A stretch of 64,000 nt of DNA from positions 62,001 through 126,000 of the forward strand of contig JBEKRQ010000001.1 of NCBI GenBank assembly GCA_049517655.1. Reading direction: 5' to 3'. This stretch comes from UBA11358 sp049517655. Its GTDB lineage: Bacteria > Verrucomicrobiota > Verrucomicrobiia > Limisphaerales > UBA11358. Position numbers and translations under genes: made by a program. Under the pieces are notes generated by a model that did no database searches, was not told where the DNA came from, and saw nothing but the letters and a program-made list of their open reading frames with translations. Within the stretch, counting starts at the first letter, position 1. Each line of letters starts with the position of its first letter. Of this stretch, positions 34,393 through 42,800 are shown one piece after another.

Positions 34393-35364
34393 TTACATAA
34401 TCTTCAACTTCGGCAAGTCCTGCGAATCCACGAGACCGACCGGCTCGCGTTTTGCGTTGACCACAATCAAATCGTCAATGTTCCGTTCGTTGAAAATTTT
34501 CAGCGCTTCAACGACCAGTGCATCGTCACGAATGCAAATGGGATTACGCGTCATCACCTTTTTCAATCGCTGCGCGAGAAGATTTTCGTTTGCGGCCATG
34601 TGACGGCGGAAATCGCCGTCGGTGAACACGCCGGCGAGTTTGCCATTCCTGTTCACGACGCTCAAGCAGCCGGATTTGGCGTGCGTCATCATCAGCAACG
34701 CCTCTTTCACCGTGAGGTCTTCCCGCCCGATGGCGTTGCGTTTGCCGGTGCGCATGATGTCGCCCACGCGCAGCAGCATCGCACGGCCAATCGCGCCGGA
34801 CGGATGCAGCCGCGCGAAATCACTTTGCTTGAAGCCGCGCGCCTGCAAAACCGCCATCGCCAGCGCGTCGCCCATCACGAGCATCGCGGTGGTGCTGGCC
34901 GTCGGCGCGAGGTTGAACGGGCAGGCTTCCTTCGGAACTTTTACGTTCAATGAAATGTCGCTGTGTTTGGCGAGCGACGATTTCACGTTGCCGGTCAGCG
35001 AAATGATTTTGACGGAAAATCTTTTCAGCGCGGGCAACAAATTGAGCAGCTCCTCCGATTCGCCGGAATAGCTCAACGCAAGAATCACGTCGCCGTCGTT
35101 GACGATGCCCACGTCGCCGTGCAGCGCGTCCACGCTGCTGAGGACGACGCTCGTGGAACCGGTGCTGGTGAGTGTCGCGGCAATTTTTTGTCCGACATTG
35201 CCCGATTTGCCGATGCCGACGACAATAATTTTGCCGCGCCGTTTCACCGCCTCGACAATCACTTCCACCGCGCAGTCAAACGACTTGTCGAGTCGCGCGC
35301 GAACGGCTTTAAGCGCGGCGAGTTCGATGTCGAAAACTTTTTTGGCCTGGGCGAGATGGCTCAT
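34393..35364 (-). CDS. kdsD: Arabinose-5-phosphate isomerase (KdsD/KpsF family)
   Basis: Protein of 323 residues: an SIS domain (about 35-170, with VGIGKSGNVGQKIAATLTST and SYSGESEELLNLL) followed by two CBS domains (from VGDIMRTGKRNA and VMTRNPICIRDDA). It converts ribulose-5-phosphate to arabinose-5-phosphate, the first step to KDO for lipopolysaccharide; waaA, which uses KDO, is elsewhere in the window. It starts 3 bases after the pheA stop, so they are co-transcribed. Confidence 0.95.
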   Translation of the reverse strand: MSHLAQAKKVFDIELAALKAVRARLDKSFDCAVEVIVEAVKRRGKIIVVGIGKSGNVGQKIAATLTSTGSTSVVLSSVDALHGDVGIVNDGDVILALSYSGESEELLNLLPALKRFSVKIISLTGNVKSSLAKHSDISLNVKVPKEACPFNLAPTASTTAMLVMGDALAMAVLQARGFKQSDFARLHPSGAIGRAMLLRVGDIMRTGKRNAIGREDLTVKEALLMMTHAKSGCLSVVNRNGKLAGVFTDGDFRRHMAANENLLAQRLKKVMTRNPICIRDDALVVEALKIFNERNIDDLIVVNAKREPVGLVDSQDLPKLKIM

Positions 35365-35367
35365 GCT

Positions 35368-36453
35368 TTACTCCGTGTTCGGATACGAGCCGAGGATTTT
35401 GACGAAGTTGCAGTGTTCGCCGAGCAGGCTGATGGCCTTGGCGACCTTTCGATCTTTCATGTGGCCGTCACAATCAATGAAGAAGAAATATTCCCACGCC
35501 TTCCGTTTGCTGGGGCGGGACTCGATCTTCGTCATGTTGATTTTGTAACGGCGGAACGCGGCCAGAGAGCTGTGCAACGCTCCGACCTTGTCGGTGATGC
35601 TCACCATCAGGCTGGTGCGGTCGTTGCCGGTGGGCGGACTGCATTGGCGGCCCAGCACGAGGAAACGGGTGGCATTGTCGGCGTTGTCCTGAATGTCCTG
35701 TTCCAGCACGTCCAGACCGTATTTTTCGGCGGCAAGAAGGCCGGTGATGGCGGCCACGTCGCGACGCGGTCGCGCGGTTTTGCCCGCCGGATGCGCCACA
35801 AGTTCTGCCGACCGCGCATTGGACGAGGTCTCAAGGATTTCGGCGTGCGGCAGGTTCTTTTGAACCCACGACCGGCACTGTCCCAGGGCTTGTGGATGCA
35901 CATATAACCGTTGGATTTTTTCCAGTTTGCAGTTCCCGGCCAGACAGTATTGTATCGGCAACACGATTTGCGAAACGATCTTAAGGTCGCTGTCCACGAA
36001 CATGTCGAGCGTGTGCGTGACCACGCCTTCCGTGGTGTTCTCGACGGGCACGACGCCGTAATCCGCGCGGTTTTTGCCGACCTCGGTGAACACGTCGTTG
36101 ATGGTTTTCTGCGAAGCGTATCGCAGGCTGGAGCCGAATTTTTGAATGGCGGCCTGATGCGTGAACGTCGCCTCCGGGCCGAGATACGCGATGGTCATGG
36201 TCTTTTCGAGCGCGAGCGCGCTGGACATGATTTCGCGGTAAACCGTGTGAAGCTGGTCATTGGTCATCGGCCCCTGATTGAGGTGGCAGATGCGTTCGAG
36301 CACGGCGCGTTCGCGGTGCGGCGCGTAAATCTCCTCGCCGGCCTTCAACTTGGATTTACCTATGGCCAGCACGTGCTTGGTGCGTTCGTTGAGCAACCGG
36401 ACGATGTGCGCGTCCAACTTGTCAATCGCCTTGCGATGTTCGGGAATGTTCAA
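35368..36453 (-). CDS. pheA: Bifunctional chorismate mutase/prephenate dehydratase
   Basis: Protein of 361 residues for phenylalanine synthesis. An AroQ-type mutase domain (residues 1-88, MNIPEHRKAIDKLDAHIVRLLNERT), a dehydratase domain (about 92-270, AYLGPEATFTHQAA, VPVENTTEGVVTHTLD) and an ACT regulatory domain (about 280-355, with the Phe-binding ESRPSK motif). The ACT domain predicts feedback inhibition by phenylalanine. Confidence 0.95.
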   Translation of the reverse strand: MNIPEHRKAIDKLDAHIVRLLNERTKHVLAIGKSKLKAGEEIYAPHRERAVLERICHLNQGPMTNDQLHTVYREIMSSALALEKTMTIAYLGPEATFTHQAAIQKFGSSLRYASQKTINDVFTEVGKNRADYGVVPVENTTEGVVTHTLDMFVDSDLKIVSQIVLPIQYCLAGNCKLEKIQRLYVHPQALGQCRSWVQKNLPHAEILETSSNARSAELVAHPAGKTARPRRDVAAITGLLAAEKYGLDVLEQDIQDNADNATRFLVLGRQCSPPTGNDRTSLMVSITDKVGALHSSLAAFRRYKINMTKIESRPSKRKAWEYFFFIDCDGHMKDRKVAKAISLLGEHCNFVKILGSYPNTE

Positions 36454-36499
36454 AGCAAAGGAAGAATGATGAATTATGAATGAAGAAGCAAACCCGTTT

Positions 36500-36578
36500 C
36501 GCGCTAGAATTTGTCACGAATCCCAAAGGGATTTTATCACTCAGCCCAGGGTTGCGAGGACAGTTTTACGAAGTCGGT
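36500..36578. repeat. Repeat-like gap between scpB and pheA
   Basis: No gene. It contains a TCCCAAAGGGA palindrome followed by the AGCCCAGGGTTGCGAGG phrase and, on both sides, near-identical ATGAATTATGAATGAAGAA-type simple sequence. The scpB stop codon lies in the same kind of simple sequence. Confidence 0.5.
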
Positions 36579-37250
36579 TCAGCAGTTTGATTTTTTTTCT
36601 TCATTCTGCATTCTACCTTCTTCCTTTAATTGCAATGGCTCCGGCGGATTTGTGGCCAGACCGAGCACGGTCGGTTTTTCAATGGTGATGCGGCGGAGTT
36701 CGTCCGCAGCGGGCAAATCTCCCAAAGCGCGCAGGCCAAAGTATTCGAGGAACAGCGCGGTCGTGCCGTAAGTCGGCGGGCGGCCCACAACCTCGGCGCG
36801 GCCGGCGGTCTCGACCAACCCGCGTTCCATGAGCGTCTGCATCGTGGTGTCCACGTTCACGCCGCGAATCTGTTCGACCTCGGCGCGCGTGATGGGCTGG
36901 CGATAGGCGATAATGGCGAGCGTTTCCAGCGCGGGCTGCGAAAGCCGTGTCGGACGCGCCTTCACGCCGACGAGCGACTTCAACCACGGCGCATATTCGG
37001 GCTGCGTGACGAATTGCCACGAACCAGCCACGCACGCGAGACGATAACTGCGTGCGGCGGTTTCGTGTTCACGCGCGAGTTGTTCGAGCGCGGCTGTCAA
37101 CTCGCTGTCTTTGATTTTGGCGAGTGATTTGGCTGTGGCATCGGCGTCTTCCGCTTCGGCGGCGTGGGTGAGAACTTCGCGAAGTTCCTTCACGCTTAAC
37201 GGCTTTTGCGCCGAAAACAGGAGCGATTCCAGAATAGATTTAAGTTCCAT
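36579..37250 (-). CDS. scpB: Segregation and condensation protein B
   Basis: From the ATG at 37250 the product has 223 residues (MELKSILESLLFSAQKPLSV). Two winged-helix domains are typical: LETLAIIAYRQPITRAEVEQIRGV is the family hallmark, followed by GRPPTYGTTALFLEYFGL. ScpB bridges SMC heads with ScpA. The start is one base after the scpA stop. The in-frame extension to 37367 would include the ATTGCGG repeat and is rejected. The last 15 residues (LKEEGRMQNEEKKSNC) come from simple-sequence DNA. Confidence 0.93.
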   Translation of the reverse strand: MELKSILESLLFSAQKPLSVKELREVLTHAAEAEDADATAKSLAKIKDSELTAALEQLAREHETAARSYRLACVAGSWQFVTQPEYAPWLKSLVGVKARPTRLSQPALETLAIIAYRQPITRAEVEQIRGVNVDTTMQTLMERGLVETAGRAEVVGRPPTYGTTALFLEYFGLRALGDLPAADELRRITIEKPTVLGLATNPPEPLQLKEEGRMQNEEKKSNC

Positions 37251-37251
37251 G

Positions 37252-38061
37252 CTAAGGTGATTGCGGATTTGTGATTGCGGATTGCGGATTGGTTTTGGGC
37301 ATTGCCGAAGTTTCGGCTGGTGAAGCAGCAACAACCGGCGTCGCCATGCGGATTTCGATTTCGGCAAAAGGTTCGGGCTGGACGCAAACGAGTTGTTTGA
37401 GTCGAATCAATTCGAGCAGCGCGAGAAAAGTGCAGATGACTTCCGAACGGCTGCCGGCGCTCTCAAACAATTCGCCGAACCGCACGCTGCCACGCCCGGC
37501 CAGAATGCGGCGCAGATGCTCGATTTTTTCGCTGACCGTCCATTTATCGTCAAAAATGTCGCGGGAAGTGTCGCGCTGGCCGAAACGTTGGAGAACGCCG
37601 TTGACGGCATTGAGCAAATCGAAAATCGAAACATCCGGCTTAAGTGGCGGTGCGGCGCTTTCAAACGCCAATTTGCCCGGCACGCGCGGATAGATATTTT
37701 CCTGCTGCGCTTCGAGGACTTGCAAGCGCGCGGCGGCGTCCTTGAATTTTTTATATTCGACAAGCTGGCGGATGAGTTCCCAGCGCGGGTCTTCGCTTTC
37801 CTCCTCGCCTTCGACGAGCACCTGCTGGTCCGCGGGCAGCAGCTCACGGCTTTTGATGTACATGAGCGTCGAGGCCATGACGAGGAATTCACCGGCGATT
37901 TCGAGGTCGAACTCGCGCATGAGGTCGATGTATTCGATGAACTGCGTGGCGAGCTTGGTGAGGTTGACCTCATAAATGTCCACTTCCTCCTTCTTGATGA
38001 GGTAAAGGAGCAGGTCGAGCGGTCCTTCAAAGACCTCGAATTGAACTTTGTATTCGGACAT
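37252..38061 (-). CDS. scpA: Segregation and condensation protein A
   Basis: Kleisin subunit of 269 residues from the ATG at 38061 (MSEYKVQFEVFEGPLDLLLYLI, the classic start). EFLVMASTLMYIKSRELLP is the SMC-neck-binding region and a winged helix closes the protein. Its C-terminus carries an odd tail PKTNPQSAITNPQSP encoded by a tandem ATTGCGG repeat that runs into the stop, so a repeat has replaced or extended the natural end. scpB follows after one base. Confidence 0.93.
   Translation of the reverse strand: MSEYKVQFEVFEGPLDLLLYLIKKEEVDIYEVNLTKLATQFIEYIDLMREFDLEIAGEFLVMASTLMYIKSRELLPADQQVLVEGEEESEDPRWELIRQLVEYKKFKDAAARLQVLEAQQENIYPRVPGKLAFESAAPPLKPDVSIFDLLNAVNGVLQRFGQRDTSRDIFDDKWTVSEKIEHLRRILAGRGSVRFGELFESAGSRSEVICTFLALLELIRLKQLVCVQPEPFAEIEIRMATPVVAASPAETSAMPKTNPQSAITNPQSP
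37256..37292. repeat. ATTGCGG tandem repeat at the scpA 3' end
   Basis: Three to four diverged units; 37274-37290 is identical to 31551-31567 in mutL. It encodes the NPQS-containing tail of ScpA. Confidence 0.8.
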
Positions 38062-38210
38062 GTGGTTGAACCGGGAAAATTCTAGGCCGGGCGCGCAAGG
38101 TTTGCAATGGCGGAGCGGGTTTTTTGGCAAAATGAAATCGTTGGTGACATTTTTGGAAGACGCGCTAAGTTTGTCCTACCTAATGCCCAACAAGAAACGT
38201 TCTCAAACAA

Positions 38211-38936
38211 ATGGAATATAAGACCTCCAAAGATCAAATTGTTGTAAGCCTTCCAATCACGACTCCAACGGGCAAAGTGCGTGTGAAACGTCCGGTTGCA
38301 GGATATGCTGCCGAACCAGTCGCTTGCCGGAGTGTGTCTATGGCAGCAGATGACTATTTAGAATGGCAGATTAGTTATGACACCGATTTGCTGGACGACC
38401 CTTCCATTCTCCGCGAGGTAGTGCTTAACAAACCACAAGGTGTTCGATATGGCTGCGAACTGACACGGCTTTTGGTCGAAGGTAAATTAATAAAAATTTT
38501 GTCTGAAGCTCGTTTTGCGGAACTGCAACAACTAGTTTTTTCTCCGCTTAATGCTGGAATTGAAGAGTTGGAGAAAATTCGAAGGGAAGATGATACGCAA
38601 GCGAACACAATTGCCACAAAATATGGATTTGCACGGCATTATTTGCGCGTGCCAAATTATCTTCGAGCTGCCGGTTCGTATGCAGTTGAGATAAAGATCG
38701 CGCACAAACAAAGAGCGGTCGGCAACCAGGCGATGATTTACGTCAACCTACCACTAAAATGTTGCCGGTCGCAAAGCAGTCAGTCGTTGATTGGCAGGAG
38801 CGCCAACAAATCCGAGAAAATCGACTACGTTATTAATGCCAGTAATGTGGATATGATTTTTGACACAGTAGTTGCCTTTGCTTTAGCGTCGGTCAGTCAT
38901 CGAAACGATCTCAAAATGATTTTTGAGAAGTTATGA
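38211..38936 (+). CDS. Probable type II restriction endonuclease of an R-M pair
   Basis: Protein of 241 residues, visibly more AT-rich in codon use than its neighbours. No famous family, but SYAVEIKIAHKQRAVGNQAMIY has the look of a PD-(D/E)xK core (ExK within EIK). The ATG of the DNA methyltransferase overlaps its stop by 4 bases. A short protein so tightly coupled to a solitary methyltransferase is most often the partner nuclease; that is inference from context. The gap 38062-38210 before it holds no recognisable gene. Confidence 0.65.
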   Translation: MEYKTSKDQIVVSLPITTPTGKVRVKRPVAGYAAEPVACRSVSMAADDYLEWQISYDTDLLDDPSILREVVLNKPQGVRYGCELTRLLVEGKLIKILSEARFAELQQLVFSPLNAGIEELEKIRREDDTQANTIATKYGFARHYLRVPNYLRAAGSYAVEIKIAHKQRAVGNQAMIYVNLPLKCCRSQSSQSLIGRSANKSEKIDYVINASNVDMIFDTVVAFALASVSHRNDLKMIFEKL

Positions 38937-39796
38937 TTTCGTTAAATTCAGTTATTCGTGCTGATATTCTGGAAGTTTTGCCAACTTTTCCAACTGCCAG
39001 CGCTCAATCTATCATCGCTGATCCTCCTTACTTCAATGTTCTTCAAAACGTCGATTGGGATACCCAATGGGACAAGCTGACTGAATATCTCGAATGGTGT
39101 GATATCTGGACATCGCATTGCATTCGCATATTGAAAGACGATGGGTTGTTTTTCATTTTTGGACAACTCGGCAAGCGGGAGCATGGCTTCATTCACTTGA
39201 TGTCGCGCCTTTGCCGACGCTATCAGTTTCACGATCTTCTGATTTGGGATCGCGTGGTTGGGTATAACGAGCGCCGTGACAGTTTTACGCCGGCTTACGA
39301 AATGGTCTTGGTGTTGCGAAAGAGCGGGCAGGTCAAGTTCCGCAAAGACGCCGTTCGTGTTCCTTATGATACCAAGACAATTGAAATGTATTTGCGCGAC
39401 AAACGCTACAAAGATCGGGAATCCCGCATGCGGCACTTGTCAAAAGGAAAATACGCCACGAACATTCTTTCTGTTCCGAGTCTCAAGGGGTCGTCGAAAG
39501 AAAGATGCGGACATCCGAGCCAGAAGCCCGTTGAGCTTATCACCAAGCTTGTCTTGTCCAGCACCGACCCCGGCGATTTGGTGTTTGACCCGTTCTTGGG
39601 GTCGGGCACCACGGCAGTCGTCGCCGAAATGCATGGGAGAAAGTGGGCAGGGATTGAAATCAATGATGCCTATTGCGCGATTTGCGAGCAAAGGTTGCAG
39701 GAAGTTAGAGGGGGATTGTTCACAAACGCACAAGAACCCAGCCTTGAAACGGTTGCATTATCTGAAGAGGCAAGTCTCCAGCATAAAGAGATTTAG
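38933..39796 (+). CDS. DNA methyltransferase, beta-class (N6-adenine or N4-cytosine)
   Basis: Protein of 287 residues. The catalytic motif IV is ADPPY near residue 32, a variable target domain follows, and the AdoMet motif FLGSGTT near residue 220 is at the C-terminal side, the beta-class order. HPSQKPVELITKLVLSSTDPGD is the usual motif X region. DPPY favours adenine-N6 methylation. It is coupled to the upstream gene and both look like an acquired cassette between scpA and mfd. Recognition sequence cannot be read. Confidence 0.92.
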   Translation: MISLNSVIRADILEVLPTFPTASAQSIIADPPYFNVLQNVDWDTQWDKLTEYLEWCDIWTSHCIRILKDDGLFFIFGQLGKREHGFIHLMSRLCRRYQFHDLLIWDRVVGYNERRDSFTPAYEMVLVLRKSGQVKFRKDAVRVPYDTKTIEMYLRDKRYKDRESRMRHLSKGKYATNILSVPSLKGSSKERCGHPSQKPVELITKLVLSSTDPGDLVFDPFLGSGTTAVVAEMHGRKWAGIEINDAYCAICEQRLQEVRGGLFTNAQEPSLETVALSEEASLQHKEI

Positions 39797-39819
39797 CTGA
39801 GACTTGTTTTTATAAAATT

Positions 39820-42800
39820 TCAAATCGCCAGCAACAGCTTCTTGATTTCCTTCAACCGCGCCTTTGCGCCTTTGTGTGATAATCTTGGAAATTTGCCGCC
39901 AAGCATAAGAAAATCGCCGTGGCGCGTCAGCATCAGCTTGTCATCCTTCACTTCAATCGCCGTCACAGCTTTTTCGCTGGCGAGAATTTTCAGTTCAGCC
40001 ACTTGCAGGAGTAATGCGACCGGCGGTGGCAACGGGCCAAAACGGTCGCGCAATTCCTTCTGCAAACTTTCCAGTGCGGATTTTTCATTCGCTTGCGCCA
40101 GCTTGCGGTAAATTTCAATGCGGTGCTGCGGTTCAGTGACGTAGTGGTGGGGCAAGTCAGCAGTCAATAGTCCGTAGTCAGTAGCCGACCGTTCGCTGCC
40201 TGCAGCTACTGACTGTTGACTACTAACTACTGACTGTTCTAGAAAATCCAATTTCACGCTCACTTCCACGCGCGGCTTCACCTTCTCGCCTTTGAACACG
40301 CTGACGCTTTGCTTGAGCAACTGGCAGTATAGCTCGAAGCCGACGGCGGTGATGTGGCCGCTTTGTTCCGAGCCGAGCAGGTTGCCCGCGCCGCGGATTT
40401 CGAGGTCGCGCATGGCGATTTTGAATCCGCTGCCGAGCGTCGAGTATTGCCGGATGGCGCTGATGCGTCTGCGCACGTCGGTCAGCAGACTCACGTGGCG
40501 AGGCAGCAACAGATATGCGTAGGCCTGATGCTTGTAACGCCCGACGCGCCCGCGCAACTGGTAAAGGTCGCTCAGACCGAACCGGTCGGCGCGATCAATG
40601 ATGATGGTATTTGCGTTCGGGATATCGAGGCCGCTCTCGATGATGGTCGTGGACAGCAGCACGTCCGCCTCGCCGTTGACAAATTTTGTCATGACCTCTT
40701 CGAGTTCGTCCGAATCCATCTGGCCGTGGCCGACAACGATGCGTGCGTTTGGCAAAAGCCGTTTCAACCGGTCGGCCATTGTTTGAATCGTCATCACGCG
40801 ATTGTGCAGAAAGAAAACCTGGCCGCCGCGGTTTAGTTCGCGCTGGATGGCGTCGCGGATGACGCGCTCGTCGAATTGCGTGACGATGGTCTCGACCGGC
40901 AGCCGGTCATGCGGCGGTGTTTGGATGGTGCTCATGTCGCGCGCGCCGGTGAGCGCGAGGTAAAGTGTGCGCGGAATCGGCGTGGCGCTCAACGTGAGCA
41001 CGTCCACGAGCGTGCGCAGGCGCTTGAACTTTTCCTTATGCAACACGCCGAACCGCTGCTCCTCGTCAATGACAACCAGACCCAGATCCTTGAACGCAAT
41101 GTCGTCCTGCAACAGCCGGTGCGTGCCGATGACAATGTCCACTCCGCCGTTGGCCAGATCTTTCACAACGCGTTGCTGCTGGCGGCGCGTGCGAAAGCGC
41201 GAGAGCAGTTCGATGCGAATCGGATAATCCGCCATGCGCTCGCGGAACGTGTTGAAATGTTGTTGCGCGAGCACAGTCGTCGGCACGAGCACGGCGACTT
41301 GTTTGCCGTCCATCACCGCCTTGAACGCGGCGCGAATGGCGACCTCGGTTTTGCCGAAGCCGACGTCGCCGCAAATCAAGCGGTCCATCGGTTTGGGCGT
41401 TTCCATGTCAGATTTGGTTTCCTGAATCGCGCGCCATTGGTCCAGTGTTTCCTCGAAAATGAATGCGCTTTCAAATTCACGCTGCCACGGCATGTCGGGT
41501 TTGAATGCGTGACCGGGTTTAGATTCGCGCACGGCCTGGATTTGCAGCAGTTCGGCGGCGACATCGCGCACGGCGCGTTCAGCTTGTTCCTTTGCCTTGC
41601 GCCAACGTGTGCCGCCGAGGGTGTTCAATGGCGGATGTGCCTTGCCGGCGCCGACGTATTTGCTGACCAGATGCGCCTCGGTGACGGGAACATAAAGTTT
41701 CGGCGGTTCATCGCCGGGATGGACGGGGGCGTATTCGATGACGAGGCATTCAGTTTCGAATTGCGGATTGCGTCCGCCTTCGCCTTGCTTCGGCGAGACA
41801 GGGATTGCGGATTTAGCTGTTGTCGCAGGAAGATTTTTCAAACCAAGGAAACGGCCGATGCCGTATTGGATATGAACGACCAAATCGCCTTCCTCCAATT
41901 CGGTGAAATCAATGTCGAGCGCGGAGCGGGTTGCGAGCGCATGAGACGATTTCAACCGGCGCGGACGCTGGATTTTGTAGCGACCGAAAATTTCAGCGTC
42001 GGTGACGACGACGAGCTTCGCTTTATCACAAAGAAAGCCACGGGCGAGAGAGCCAATACCAGTCCACAGTCCCGAGTCCACAGTCTTCAGCTTGTTGCGA
42101 TTGTTCAACTGCGGACTGTGGACTGTGGACTGTGGGCTTGTTTCAGCCCAAATTTCTTCAAACCGCTGCCGCTCGCCGTCGTTGTTACAGAAAATGTGAA
42201 CGTCGTAATCCTGGCGGAGCCAGCGATGGAGTTGATTGAAGAATTCGCGGCGCTGCGCCTCGGCAACTTGTAGTTCCGGCGCGTGTTCGGTCAAAGGACG
42301 ATAGGCGTCAAGCGATGCGAATTGCAAATCCTGCTGGGAGGGACTACGTGTCGCAGTCCCTAATTCATGGGACAGCAACATGCTCGCCTCGGCGAAGCCT
42401 GGGCCGTCCCTCCCAACTGAGGTTTCTCTAACTTGGAGTAACGTCATGCCTTTCTCGATCATTTCGGTTTTTAATTCTTCCCACGAAATAAAGAACGGAT
42501 CGCCTTCAGGAATTTGTGACTCGTAATCATCCGCGCGCGCGCCCAATTGTTCAGGCTCGCACAAAATGAAAATGGTTTCGGGCGGCAAATAGTCCAAAAG
42601 CGTGGCGAGTGGAGCGCGACCTTTAGGCCGCTTCGCCGCGGGGTTATCGTGTGGTGAAGGAAGTCCAGTCGCCGCCTGCTCCGCGGGCGTTGAAGCGGCG
42701 TGAACGCCGCGCTCCGTTTCGTGCTTCAAAATGCCAAGTTCGCCGCCTGGTGGAATAGTGATGCTTGAGGTTTCCTCGCGCGAAATTTGTGTGAGCGGAT

